Source: Xylaria sp. FL1777
Taxonomy: Eukaryota > Ascomycota > Sordariomycetes > Xylariales > Xylariaceae
Assembly: GCA_022578965.1 (NCBI GenBank)
Contig: MU400585.1
Location: 124,001-188,000 of the forward strand
Reading direction: 5' to 3'
DNA: 64,000 nt
Below the pieces are notes generated by a model, which was not told the origin of the DNA, searched no databases, and worked only from the letters and a program-made list of their open reading frames with translations. How positions within the stretch are numbered: position 1 is the first letter of the stretch; each line of letters begins with the position of its first letter. The position numbers and the translations under genes were made by a program. Positions 24,861 to 36,285 of this stretch are shown one piece after another.

Positions 24861-25115
24861 TCAAGTACCTTAGGTACACTAGGTACTTTAGATACATACC
24901 TGTATCTGACTACCTACCTAGGTACCTAGTGAAAGAGACAGGGTGATGTCAAGCCCCTAACGCACCTGATGTCTGCAGCTGTAATGGTTTGCTACGATTC
25001 GATTGTTGACCTGCTATACGAACCTGCTGTAATCAATGCCTACCCGATGTAGGTAGGTAGGTAGGTACACTAGGAACCTGGGGAGGTTCCCAAGGTACCT
25101 AGGATGTAGGTACCC
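24861..25115. repeat. TAGGTA/TACCTA motif cluster
   Basis: Two dense groups (24861-24930 and 25041-25115) contain words such as CCTACCTAGGTACCTAG and GTAGGTAGGTAGGTAGGTAC. The core is close to the palindrome TAGGTACCTA. The same words recur in most intergenic regions of this window. Confidence 0.8.
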
Positions 25116-25400
25116 CATCCAGTAGTGCGTTCATTCCCTCCCCCACTTGTTTGTACAACACTCAAGCCCTCCTATGTAGGTATGCCAGAGCACGTGAGGA
25201 GCCTTTGCTGCCCGTCACCGCAACCCATATCTGCCAGCACTGATTATCAGAAGCAACATGTTCCACCGTCGACCAATAACAGAGCCGACATCGCTAATAT
25301 TACTAGCAGGAAAGCTTGACCTAACAAGGATGAAAGACAAAATACAAAAAGAGTAATAAAGAAAGAAGAAGGAGAACAATATAAAGAAGAGTAAGAAAGA

Positions 25401-25458
25401 AAGGTACTTACTCAGGTCTTACCTATCCTCACTACCTACCTACCTAGGTACATAGAGG
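25401..25458. repeat. TAGGTA/TACCTA motif cluster
   Basis: This is a short run of AGGTACTTACTC, TTACCTATCC and CTACCTACCTACCTAGGTAC, of the same motif family as at 24861. Confidence 0.75.
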
Positions 25459-26958
25459 TAACCATAATCCCATCCCCACCGACTTCACCCCGATCTTCCC
25501 GCTCTTCTTTTGCTTCTTCCGCCCCCCAGCGGCAATCGGAGCCACAAGCCCCCCTGTGTCCATCTCTGCTGCAGAGCGCTACACTAGGTAGGCAGTCTAG
25601 GCTTCCCGATACCTGGATAGACAAGGCAAACTAAAGCGCATGGGTAGAGAGATGCCCTGGTACCCCAGAAGAGCGGCCCCGGCACACCGCATACCTACCA
25701 CCGATCAGGACCGAGTCCAATCAACCGAGAGTTGGGGTTGCATGCTACCATCGTGCTCCGGTAAAGAGTGCCAACAGCAGGAAGAGGTTCCTCATTATCT
25801 TCTCTCCCTTCTTCTTCCGAGAAAGTCCAACATACCATAAGCGATCTCTTCAAAGTGAATCTAGACGCGACGCACGTATGCCTACCAGGTATGTACAAGA
25901 ACAGACCCACAGGATGATTTCCCCGAACAGCGTACAAGCGATATCGGCCAAGGAAGGGCTTCTTCCTAGCTCTACCTGAAAAGTCGTTATCGAAGAAGCA
26001 TAATCCCTATCCAGGTTGTATTAACTTGGTTTTCCCTATTCGTCAGCCAATGAAACATACAGCGGACCCGGTCTAGGACTCGATTCTCTCAAGGTCTACG
26101 TCTCAAGAATGGACACATGTGGGGGTCGTATCCAGCCTCCCCTGGGGTTGGTAGGTGCCGAAATATGCCTTCGATAAAACAGACGCTCTAGCCGACAAGC
26201 ACCAGAGGCCGGTATTGTCTCCGATGCTACGGCTGTTGCGGGCTTGTGGTCGGAGGGAATGTAACCCCCGAGTTCAAACTGAGTCCAGGGATTGGCGGGG
26301 CTACCTACCGTCATCGCCAGAGCTATTTTGGGTAAAGAGTCTGTAGCGTTGGCCCATCGACAGTACCGGTACTTAGGTTGGTATGTAATTATGTAGTACC
26401 TAGTCTCTCTCAGCCACGAACCGCAGGTTTGAAGATTTGGGATATTACTACCCAATTCAGCTGCCTGCATGGATAGATGCTGCAGTCTTGCGCTATTGGG
26501 TAGCCCACCCCCACGATAATATGTACCGGTAGTTTATTGTCCCAAGCAGGCCGCGGAGGCACAGTCCTTCGCATGAATACTATCCCTCATCTACATAAGA
26601 TTATAAAGAAATTTTATCCAGCTAAATATATAAAACCTCCAGCCACAGTTACTGCAGTTCTTAGCGCAAAGGTTTTCTAATTAAAGTTACTTAGAATAAC
26701 TAGGAGAGGGAAAAGAGTAGAATAACTCATCAGATAAGTAAACAATATCTTGATATTGCTACTGAGTAAGTATGTAACTGATTAGCTATCATTATAGCTT
26801 CTTTGCCAACTGCTCATATGCCATCCCTCATCCACATCAGCATCATTGCCATCTCAAGTATCTATAATCAACAACAAAGCGAAAGACAATCTCGTCAACG
26901 CCAACACCATCCCAGGTGACCTAGGCTGTCCCGCCGTATGTAGACACAGATACAGAAC

Positions 26959-29900
26959 TCAGCTGATTCCTGACCAGCCAACACCTCGGCTTACACAGTT
27001 TTTAAGTTGTAAAACAATCCAAAGTGCCGTTCGAATAGCACTCGTAAGTATCAGAGCGCCGCCGGTACAGAACACGGCTGCAGCCGCAAAAATACTAATG
27101 TCCTCCAGAGTGCTCTCACGCCTGCGCCTACGTCTCCAAAGATTGCTTCTCTGGTCGAACGCTGGTTTGACCATAACCCACCATGCGCACGCGAGACCAA
27201 ACAGGATCATGGATGCTGTGATGAGCAGGGACACGAATATCGCGACACTACCGGCTTCAGTGTTTTTGTCGCTTCTTCTAGGTTCTCTCTGCTTCTTCAT
27301 ATCTTTTCCGCATTGCATTTTGTCAGTATTAATATGCCCCTTCACCCAACCTGGGCTTCTATGGAGTGGTCCCTGTTGTGGTGAGTGTGACGGAGTGTGT
27401 AAGTCTATAGACCCAATGCTAATGAGAGGAAAATCGATGTTTACGGCGCCGTTGCCGCCACTGGCGTTCTCCGGGCGGATTTTCCCGCTGTGGTGAGAAA
27501 GGATAGTGCGCCTCGTCTCTTGGATACGTGGGCTGGGCGTACGACTTGGTGTTCGGCTCCTTGTCGTGACGATTTCCCTGGCCCGAGACCTTCGCATGGC
27601 AATTCGCGCAGCCTCTTGGATCATAGCCTCCTTGTGCTCGCCAGGTGTTGGATGCTGATGAGCTAGCTGAGCGGTGTTCTGTCGGTGGTGCGGTAGACTG
27701 ACGGGGTTGGTATTGAATTCTTTGGCCTGTATGTTTGGCTCCTCGTTGACTACGCGCTGATGTTGTGGATAGATGGCGACAGATTCCTCTAACTTTCCCG
27801 GGGCACTCTTCATGGGTGATTTCTTGAGTTTCTGGTAAGAACCGTGTGACTGAAGCCATTGGGCCGAAATCGTTGGGTCCGCCCATGATGTCGCAAGATC
27901 CGTTGATATAATATCGGTTTCTGGTGTTCTTCGGGCGAGCGTGAAGCTCTGCAAGTCGCTCTGTGGCGTGATGAGACGGGAAGGTGTCGTTGTTCTCCAT
28001 TCTTTTTCGTGCATCAACTCGTTGTAAAGTACCTGTTCGCCGCTGTGGGAGCTCGACGTTACTAGAATTTCGTCGCTGCCTACGACACTGGCCTTCCTGT
28101 CCCCACGATAATTTATTCGCGACTGTATTTCTTCGAGCAGAAGTTGGGGATCGCGATCCCGATCGTACCCAGTAATGGTGATGGTGGGTGTGGACACAGA
28201 TGCTCCCCGGTCTTTCTCGTAGCATTTGTTCATATTGATGCCAGTATGTCTGTCCAGCATGTTCGTTCTCGGAATCTTGTGGGAATTCGACTGATGGTGT
28301 ACGCTCTGAGATCCTACTACAACTATGGGTAGATCTGACTCTATTTGGCTCGGCGACCGACTGGTGTTTTGGGATTGTGTTTGTGATTCTTGAGCCGATA
28401 TGACCTTCTCCTGGGATGAAGATCTTAGAATGGGGATCAATCTTCGATAAGTTGGAGGAAGCTTCGTATCCCCTTTCGGCTTTAACTGAAATGAGGTCGC
28501 TGTAGCTTTTTTGGTGTCCGGGACGACTCCTGAAGGATCGGTTGGAGGGTCTCGATAGCCCGAAAGGTTTGTTGCTATCCTGAGAGCCGGCTTCTTCTGA
28601 GCCTCGCTATGGCTCGCCTGCGCCGGCCGTGCGGGTGTCTCTGGTGTCTGGTCTCGCTTCCTGGTGCTCAGTAAATTTTCCATCCTCTCCATTCCCCCTA
28701 AATAAGGTACTAGGTGGAGATGAGGGTCCGGGATGAACAGATTCGGGAAGTGATCCTTGGATTCGTGTCGTGGGTGTAATTGTGGCAAGGGCGGAGGATG
28801 CTCGACGGAAGTGAACACGAGGCTTTCGTCTGTCGTTCCCGCCGAAGAATGGGCTACAAGGACGTTTGGACATTTTCCCAACTTCCCTGGATCTGTCATC
28901 CTCCGGCGGCGCCTCCACAAAAAATACTTTTCGTTTTTCTGTTCTTGAGGTGGTGAATCGCTGGTATCAGAGAATACGGGCGGATAAACCATCCCTTTGG
29001 TTTTAATAGAAGGATCTTGACAATTCATATTTGGTAGAACTTTATGAATAATGGTGTCTGTCGACCGGTCGTTTCGAAGATCAGGCTTGGATGGCCCGGT
29101 AATCTCAGAATTACCAGAGGGGCCAACGAGTTTGGGCTGATTTCTCACAGATCCTGCTTTGGAATCAGATGGACGTGAGAAATTGCGAATGGAAGCGGCG
29201 GCGACAGCCTCGTCAGAACCTACAATGAATAGTTAGCCAAGAGCTAGAAACCAAGACGACAGTCACACTCACTGCCTCCGACTTTGCCACTTTTCAGTGA
29301 CTGTGGAATCGGACTTAAATCTGGCTCAGCGGCTGACGACCAACGCCGCCTATGTTGGCTCCACGTTGGAAACTCTTGGTGCAAGTGACGAAGTTCCTCT
29401 TTAGCATGTTCCATCTTTTCAAGCTTCGACTGTCCCTTTTGCAATAAAATCCTCTCTCTCTCTGTTTCTTCTTCCAGCTTGGCCTTTTCGTAGGCAATCT
29501 TGGCAGTCGTCTGCCTCCGTGATAATTCTGCCAGCCGGTTCTTGATAGAAGGCGGAGTGGCTTCCGAGCTCACTGTGTTAGTAGGTGTAAGTACCGCAAA
29601 CTCACCCGAGTATGGGTCTGCACCTTGAACGCCGAGCCAATCTCCACTTTCCTTTAGGCTCCGACGATGTTTCCGTCTGTCTTCCTTAGTCTTGAGCACA
29701 TCACGAATCTCATCCGTTGTTAGGGGATGCGACTTGCTATGCTGCCCCTGTGAGGAAAGCTCGGGCACTAGTGGTTCTAGTGGCTTTGGCGGCCGGGCAA
29801 GTCTAAGACTGGGCGTACGCTGAGGAATATGGGGGGATCGGCCTCGCCCGTCACGTAATCGAGAGCGGCCTCGCTGTGTACTCCAGCTACGGCCCTTATG

Positions 29901-30158
29901 ATGCTGGTGGCTAGTGCTTCCTCTAGACGGAGAGGACCGGAGTGACCGCTCTTGGGCCAAATTCCATTCAGTCAAATCGTTGGGGTCGATGCCTAAGTCG
30001 ACGTAGGCGGAGTCGCTGTCGCTTGTGATGTCATGGCTACGGACTGTGCCACCCTGTTCCGCGCGATGGCTTGGGAGAAGCCTGCTGAAGAAACCAGAAA
30101 GTGAAATTTGCCGTTCGCTCGATGGCAAGCCATTGCGAGCGGTTACGTCCTTGACCAT
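26959..30158 (-). CDS. Large disordered protein with two C-terminal membrane segments, unknown function
   Basis: Two exons (29273-30158 and 26959-29219) flank a 53-bp GT-AG intron with a GCTAAC branch site and give 1048 residues. The start is the ATG at 30158 (MVKDVTARNG); the frame is open slightly further upstream through a GTG. The body is low-complexity and rich in Ser, Pro, Arg and Gln. A charged coiled coil occupies about residues 201-257 (KLEEETERERILLQKGQ). Near the C-terminus are two hydrophobic segments, about 953-979 and 1003-1032, separated by an Arg-rich loop (LWRRRRRRE), so the long N-terminal part should be on one side of a membrane. I recognise no family; Pezizomycotina have many such orphan proteins. 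It is transcribed in the same direction as NUR1 upstream, but 0.8 kb separates them. Confidence 0.8.
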
Positions 30159-30956
30159 ACTCACGCCCCTGAGAACTTAGGGTGTGTGGGCGTGGAAGCA
30201 AATAAACAACGGGGCGTAGTAGGACATACAGGCAGACAGGCACCCGAGCCGGTATCCGATATTGCAGAAGAAATTAAGATGCAAAGGCACGGACAAACTC
30301 TGTCTCGGCGTGTTCTTGGATTGTTGGGAAGGCTACCCGGCAGCCACGAGGCTTTGAGGGAAAAGCCGCCTGTAATTCGGTTAATGACGGTTGCTCTGCC
30401 CCGGAAAGTATGACGCATTCGTGGAATAAGTAAGGCAAAGTCAACAACTGCCAAGTATATAAATGGACCGAATCGAGAGTCAGCAACACACCCAGACAGG
30501 AGCATTGGGGAAGGTCTAACGTTGGTCATTTACGGTTGGAGAGAGATTCTTATTCACCCAGCACAAAGCATCTAGTATAATGTTCAAGGTGAAGTGAGCA
30601 GTAGAAAGGGTTAGAGTTTAAAGTCCCGAATCCCAGCACTATTAGCTTATGTATTCCGCCATCATATCTATGTAGACACTTTGGTTCAAGTGCCATACCA
30701 ACGTCGAGCAAACAAGCATTCTAGGTTCAATTCCCTCGCAACAGGTGCCACCTTAACCCATGAAACAATATGATCAGTTAAATACAACAAACTCCTGACC
30801 CATGAACCATCGAAACGCCGTAAATGCAAATGCTCCTCTGCTATGAAAAGTTGGCTAAGTGGCGGTCCGTAGTCAGCTCGCTTACGACAGCCTCGACGTG
30901 GCTATATGACCAAGCCCCTAAGTACATCCATACAACATGCCCATACACCAACTAGC
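30159..30956. other. Intergenic: promoter of the two-TM gene and 3' flank of NUR1
   Basis: This 0.8-kb stretch lies between two minus-strand genes. Small overlapping frames of 101 and 122 codons on both strands lack recognisable motifs. A T-arm-like GGTTCAATTCC at about 30,723 has no matching stem or cloverleaf, so I do not call a tRNA. Confidence 0.7.
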
Positions 30957-32468
30957 CTACTGAAACATGGAAGGGTATCTCTCATAGGAAGCTTGCCTTC
31001 GGCCCCAAGCGTCAGAAGTGGGAGGGTTGAAAGTTGCGACGGCACCCGTGCTTTTCCTTGGGCCTTTCATTGGGGTAGAGCTACGGTCTCTCTGGGATGA
31101 CTGGTACTGTTCCAGTTGGGCCATTTCCCCATTATTGCGGGGAGATCTGAATTCGAGTTCTCCAAGGCTTGGAGCCTTCTTGAGAGGTGAATTCGGGTGA
31201 TTCATTACTCCCAAGTACCCTCCACTCCCTGTACCGGTAGAGGTGTACGCCACCGACTGACTTGTGCCTTCTCTTAATGGCGTAGGTCCAGGAGTGCTTC
31301 TTCGTGCTGGCTTAGCTGAGAGCATTCGGCTTCGAATCTCACCGCCAAACTGACCTAGTTGTCTTGTGGCAACAGGTGGCGTAAATAGTGCCGGGTTCAT
31401 TGTGTTATTAATGTGTTTTGAGCCCGTATGGTCGGGGTCGATATGCTTCGTATAATTCGGGTTGGGGCGAGTCTTGAAACCTCTGCGAAGCTGCACAGTA
31501 GGTGTACCAACCTCGACAAAGTCGGTGTCGTTACCGAAGTCGTCTCTAGCAAATTGGGTCCCTGCATCCCGAACAGTTGGATACATGAGAGGGTGAACAA
31601 GTTTGGTGTCATATTCGTGCATGACTTCTTTCTGAATAACCGAAGAATCCTTGTTCTGTTGCGAAAATCTGCACTGGAATAGTATAAGCTGAACGGATAG
31701 GATGACTTGGAGAACAAGGCAGTTGAAGACGGTAACGCTCGGCCGCGTGTCGAGTGGCGCCAGGGGGAGGAACATCATGTAAACTAGAATGTGGCCGGGG
31801 CCGAATAGACAGAACAGACGCAGGGAGATTGGTAGAGGATCCCACACGGATATCTCCCAGACATCACGAGTACTATCCGGATGCGCTCTCGACTCGGCGC
31901 TTTCGGAGCTCATGACGTCGGCCAGCAGCCGTAGTGGCGAGGACGAAACGGGCGACGATTGTACACGGACGCGGCGAGCAGAGTGTGTTTCCGGCTTCTT
32001 CTCGACATCAGCTTCGAAGAGTCGATATTTACGCGTTCGGTACATGGTATAGTAGGCGTTGACAGTGGAGAAGCCGATGAGAAACCAGACGATTGCGCCG
32101 ATCTACACATATCACGAGATATTGTTAGCAACATACAACTTTCGCGTTCATTTTCAAGGCCCCTGTCACATCTTTGCCGCAGCTGCCACCGCAGCCATGC
32201 TGCCCTACTTCTTACTTACCAGGTAAGCTAGCCAGCCGGCAGTGCTCGCACCATCCTCGAATACAGGGTCCGCGACGCGAGTGCCGCCACTATTGGCCCG
32301 CGCGATCAGGAAAGCGAAGTTCATAGCTAGGCCGAGCTGTGTGCCGACCGTCTTGGAGCTCCAGTCATGCGTCTCGATCTCTTCGGAGAGCCACAGTAGG
32401 AAATCCATGGGGTTCAGCATGGCCTTGACGCGTTCCGCGAACGGCCTCTTTCGAACTAGCCGCGGCAT
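30957..32468 (-). CDS. NUR1: Nuclear rim protein Nur1/Mug154 family (DUF2418)
   Basis: Two exons (32220-32468 and 30957-32102) around a 117-bp intron (GTAAGT...GTGTAG) give 464 residues. The splice joins GWLAYL to IGAIVWFLIGFSTVNAYYTM. The N-terminus MPRLVRKRPFAERVKAMLNP, followed by MDFLLWLSEEIETHDW, is typical of the fungal Nur1/Mug154 family. Further family stretches are ARRVRVQSSPVSSSPLRLL, STRDVWEISVWDPLPISLRL and IQKEVMHEYDTKLVHP. About four hydrophobic segments are visible. Yeast Nur1 sits in the inner nuclear membrane with Heh1/Src1, tethers rDNA and silent chromatin, and affects heterochromatin inheritance. The C-terminal 150 residues are disordered and Ser/Thr/Pro-rich, as usual. 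Function here is by homology. Confidence 0.88.
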
Positions 32469-33097
32469 CGTTCTGGAGCTGCGTTGTTATTACCTGGTAA
32501 CAACAACTAGCACGTGTAAGCACATGTGGATTTCGACGATGAGTTGCTCGCCGTAGGCCAGACAGCTCGTGAACCGTAGTATAGACACCTCTGCGCCTCG
32601 TCCTAGGTCGTCGAATCGTGGGTGAAGAACTCCTAAGTGCACTGTATTGAAGCGCGATGCGTCGTGGAGGGAGCTGTACGTGTAAGAAAATATCCATGGA
32701 TTGCAGGGGTTGTGGTTGCTGGGTACATAAACGTAAATAGGCACCTAGGTAGGTACCTACATACGTACCTTTTGCCCTAGGCAGTACCCCAGGCATGTAG
32801 TGACAAGTTATACGTACTAGTACCTCACGCTAGGTACCTAGCCTACCTACCTAAGGTACTGTAAGTAGGTAGGATATGTACCTATGTAGATTAGGTAGTA
32901 TGTACCCAGCTACCCACATATAGGGTAGGTAGGTGCCTTCTAGATCCCACCCTAGCACTTCTATCCATCTGGAGACCTACACCACACCCTGTGAAGCTCG
33001 ACCTACGGACCGTGTTAGACATCACATATCTGCCCGACTTCTCGCGCCGCATTCGACCTAGAAACCCTTTAAACCCCGCCGAAAGCAATCACCCACC
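32469..33097. promoter_or_regulatory. Shared promoter region between NUR1 and VMA7
   Basis: The two genes are divergent, with start codons 630 bases apart, so this stretch should carry both promoters. Its middle (32737-32937) is dense in TACCTA/TAGGTA words. I see no clear TATA box. Shared regulation is an inference from layout only. Confidence 0.6.
32737..32937. repeat. TAGGTA/TACCTA motif cluster between NUR1 and VMA7
   Basis: This is one of the densest clusters of the window, with CACCTAGGTAGGTACCTAC, GCTAGGTACCTAGCCTACC and TAAGTAGGTAGGATATG within 200 bases. It lies between two divergent starts. Confidence 0.8.
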
Positions 33098-33764
33098 ATG
33101 GCTGCGTCCCAAGCAGACTACAAGGACCGACAATTTCTAGCAGTCATTGGAGATGAGGTACGTGGGCTAGCAAGCAGTGCAATCCATCTAGCTTACAAAC
33201 TACGTGATCAAGGACTCGGTAACAGGTCTACTACTGGCCGGCATTGGCGTAAGTCTTAGGATTTAAATGGCTAGCTCTACGTCTCCTAGAAATCTAGCCA
33301 AGAGAAGAGAATAGAGGATACCAAACAGAATAGTTGACGGTGGCATCTACTTAGCACGTCACCAGTCCCCCCGACTCGCAGAAGAACTTCCTAGTCGTCG
33401 ACAGCAAGACGGAGACGTCCGCGATCGAAGCAGCCTTCGAAAGCTTTACGACACAGCGCAAGGACATTGGTATCGTGCTGATCAACCAACATGTTGGTCT
33501 TCCCTATCATCACTTCCACCTCTATCCCACTCTCGCGCGCGAGGTCTTGGCTCTCCATTTACACAAGCAGTTGTCGCTGGCGCCATGGAGCATCGAGATG
33601 TTAACGGAGATGATTGGCTTTAGGTTGCAGATAAGATCAGGCACCGTATCGACACATATACAGCTGCCTTCCCGACCATTCTCGAGATCCCTAGTAAAGA
33701 GCACCCATACGACCCGGAAAAGGATAGCGTATTAAGGAGAGTGCGGCGTCTGTTTGGAGAATAG
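33098..33764 (+). CDS. VMA7: V-type proton ATPase subunit F (Vma7)
   Basis: Four exons (33098-33157, 33213-33248, 33355-33492, 33624-33764) give 124 residues, the usual length. Subunit F is part of the central rotor stalk of the V1 sector, which couples ATP hydrolysis to proton pumping at vacuolar and endosomal membranes. Recognisable stretches are [69 protein letters not shown] and the end RRVRRLFGE. Start context is CACCATGG. The third intron is unusual: its donor is GTTGGT. A second donor/acceptor pair (after 33496 and before 33631) would also stay in frame and delete one Ala. I chose the pair that keeps the conserved Ala in [10 protein letters not shown]. Confidence 0.96.
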
Positions 33765-34325
33765 AGGGCATGAGCCGAAGTCCAAAGCATCAGAAACAGC
33801 TACGGACTCTATAATTAAGACTTCTTCGTGCACGACATTAATTAAAACGGGTACTGGCCGAATGATCGGGGATGGGCTTGTGTTCCAGTTCATGTGTACT
33901 ATTATATTCCAGATTAGGGATTCCGGCACATGATCTATCCAATCTAGGCAGTATATTGCTGCAAGAGAGACAAACCAGACATTTCACGAAGGCAGGTCAC
34001 GGTAGAGGGACATAAGCCTACTCGTGAATAATATTAAAACTTTAGATACAATATCAAAGCCTTTATCACAACCGATTGCCGTGACGCCAATAAGGAAACG
34101 ACAACACCGGATAATACCGCAGGATTGATACTGTGGGGAAAGAAACCGTGTAAATTGATATTACCACAGATATAGATCTTGTAACCCTCCTAACATGGTC
34201 CAACAGCCCACGCAAAGGGATTCTGTGGAATTGGCCACGCATGCATCGTCGAAGTCATCATGATGATGGAATAGGCTAGCCTGCTTCTCAATTTCATGCA
34301 TCGTCCTACGCGCAGGGCATCAAAC
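33765..34325. other. Convergent 3' flanks of VMA7 and the NPC2-like gene
   Basis: The genes end toward each other, so this stretch should hold both 3' untranslated regions. I see no further gene, and no repeats beyond ordinary AT-rich patches. Confidence 0.7.
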
Positions 34326-35168
34326 TTATAAATCATTGACTGATTCGATAGCCTCAGAAGACTTCTTCAATCCAAACGTTACGGAGGCCTCCAGACAGGT
34401 GATGGGTGTGTCGTCAGCGTTGTAGACATCGGCAAAGACGTTATAGGTTCCCTATGACAGTGAGGGTCAGTAAATCCATGCCAAAAAGCCAAATACCTAG
34501 ATTCATATCGATGTTCCATCGAAGACGGAAGGGTTTAAGGAACAGGAGTTGGAGCAAAACATACAGGCGGGACCTCCTTGGGGATCTCAACAGCCTTGGT
34601 GATAGACAGCACCCCCTTCTCAATAGGGCATTTGAGGTCGACGTTCTCAACTTGATCACACAGGTCGACGGTGGTGCTAACGATGCGGATCAAGCCAAAC
34701 TTGACAACTAGTTTAACATAGGCGTCCTTCTCGATGGCCTCGAAGACGGTACCAGTGGCATGGATAACAAGCGTAGTGCCTCTATACTCGAATACTTTGT
34801 TAGCTACTCGTCCTTTCATAGTGCTCGGTCTATAGCTCCAGGGCTCAAGCTGCTCTTTCGTATCCTGAGATAGTTCCTTCTACGTGCTTGAGCCAGGCTA
34901 CCAGGCAACCTCGTCTTATCGGCAAACAGACCGCAGGTGACAGAAGAAACGATAGGACGTACGACTCAGGTGGGTTGGGTAGCAAGTCGACTCTTTCGAT
35001 GCGCACGACGTCCCTTGCATGATCCCGGTCACAGAACTGTAGAGGCGAGTCGCCAGGGACCTTCTGGCCGTCATTCACGGTAACATCAGCTGTACCAAAC
35101 CAGCTGCCTGCCGCAACAAGGTTGCTGGCAGACAGCGCAATGATGCACGCGACGGAGAAGAGTCTCAT
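34326..35168 (-). CDS. NPC2: ML-domain phosphatidylglycerol/phosphatidylinositol transfer protein (NPC2-like)
   Basis: Three exons (34963-35168, 34565-34781, 34326-34451) with introns of 181 and 113 bp give 182 residues. The second exon is joined so that LPNPPES is followed by GTTLVIHATGTVFEAIE, matching the family; the last starts GTYNVFADVYNADDTPITCL. Residues 1-20 form a signal peptide (MRLFSVACIIALSASNLVAA). Family hallmarks are VPGDSPLQFC, KFGLIRIVSTTVDLC, KCPIEKGVLSITK and ITCLEASVTF; the visible Cys residues fit the ML/NPC2 disulfide pattern. Yeast Npc2 binds sterols in the vacuole lumen, and the Aspergillus homologue was described as a PG/PI transfer protein. The 181-bp intron is long for this window but has a good GCTAAC branch site. 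Confidence 0.95.
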
Positions 35169-35602
35169 TGTTGCTTCTTTCTCACAAATATTGGAATGGA
35201 GGAGTGCCGGGGTGACGGAGGAGGGTCGTCGATTCGATTTTCTTAATTCGGAGAGGGAGTGGACGGTCGCTTCTCGAAGGCTACAGTGTTAATAAAAGGA
35301 AGTTCCGTCGATGATGGAATGCAGGGAGAGATGATAAGTGTGACTTAAGTACCTACTGGTGATAGAGAGATAGGTACGGTAGACGACATTCAATGCCCTC
35401 GGTCACTACCCATGTACCTATTGCGTAGAGGAATGGCGATAATGAGGAGGCGGCGGTGTCTAGCTGCGTTGCAGTCGGATTAGGATTAGGAAATGTGCTT
35501 GGCGACTGGCGTCATGAGACTAGTAGAAGATAATTTTGATTGGCTGAAGCCCTGGTAAGACTCCCAACAACCGCTATCATACCGCTGTCTTACCGCTGTC
35601 TC

Positions 35603-35652
35603 TAGGTAGGTACTTTATCTAAACATACCTAGGTACTTAGGTACTACCTGGT
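35603..35652. repeat. TAGGTA/TACCTA motif cluster
   Basis: CTAGGTAGGTACTTTATC and TACCTAGGTACTTAGGTACT lie within 50 bases in the upstream region of the NPC2-like gene. This is the same motif family as elsewhere in the window. Confidence 0.75.
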
Positions 35653-36164
35653 TTCAATGTGACAGGTCGTATCAACACAATACTTTTTGTGACACAACAG
35701 GTAATAACCAGAAGGTATTTTCAAGCCACTGATATAGGAGTTCTGATAGGAGACGTCTTATGGTACTTGTGATATTCTTGTATACCGATACTACATGTAC
35801 ATACTTAGATACAGTAAAGGTTAGTTATTTAATATGGTCAACCATGCGCACTGATACTAGATCAAAGTTATATATAGTGTGAGGTATGGAGACACATGAA
35901 ATATTTCATCATTGACCGGGTAATGCTGGGCTTCAAGTTGGCTAAAAGAATTGAATATGGTAGCATTGAGTACCTCACTATTAACTATTACAACGTCATC
36001 AACCTGGAAAGAAAAATCAAACATAAACAACCTTCGAAGCGTCTCGTCATCCGATGGGGTATCAAACCAACACTCCTAATCGATAGATGCCTAGTCCCAC
36101 CAACAAAATATACCGTCTTTTGAACACGCGGTCCGTTGTAATCCTAACGACAATCTCTAACAAT

Positions 36165-36228
36165 ACACCATAATGCTGGTGTAACTAAACCTCATATGCG
36201 GGCCGTATGGGTGTTTAGTTAATACACC
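36165..36228. repeat. Nested inverted repeats (possible MITE or stem-loop)
   Basis: TACACCA and TGGTGTA flank six bases at about 36,165-36,184. GGTGTAACTAAAC (36178-36190) pairs with GTTTAGTTAATACACC (36213-36228) around a loop that itself is partly self-complementary. The structure lies about 60 bases past the DUF221 stop codon. It could be a small transposon relic or a 3'-UTR stem-loop. Confidence 0.45.
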
Positions 36229-36285
36229 CATATAGTAATGACGTTCCCATTAAATTGAGCATTGTGTATGCCCGGGTATCACAGA

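Larger units (their letters stand above)
24321..26958. other. Intergenic stretch with TAGGTA-motif clusters; no gene supported
   Basis: This 2.6-kb stretch separates the LEU1 start from the 3' end of the next minus-strand gene. The first part is the LEU1 promoter. From 24861 on there are clusters of TAGGTA/TACCTA words, then purine-rich DNA at about 25,320-25,400. Frames up to 124 codons (26096-26470 minus) carry no recognisable motif, and I do not accept them as genes. Confidence 0.7.
35169..36285. other. Intergenic stretch with motif cluster and hairpins; no gene supported
   Basis: This is the promoter side of the NPC2-like gene followed by the 3' flank of the DUF221 gene. A TAGGTA/TACCTA cluster lies at 35603-35652. 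A 75-codon plus-strand frame at 35896-36123 shows no motif. A compact inverted-repeat structure lies at 36165-36228. Confidence 0.65.

Noticed and set aside
24861..25115. Telomere-like or CRISPR-like array
   Set aside because: The TAGGTA words have no constant unit or spacer length and are not the fungal telomere TTAGGG; the host is eukaryotic.
26096..26470. 124-codon minus-strand frame between LEU1 and the two-TM gene
   Set aside because: It has no motif, no splice partners, and an overlapping plus-strand frame. The composition is that of intergenic DNA.
30700..30760. tRNA-like GGTTCAATTCC
   Set aside because: The flanking bases do not form a T-arm stem, and no acceptor, D or anticodon arms fit on either strand.
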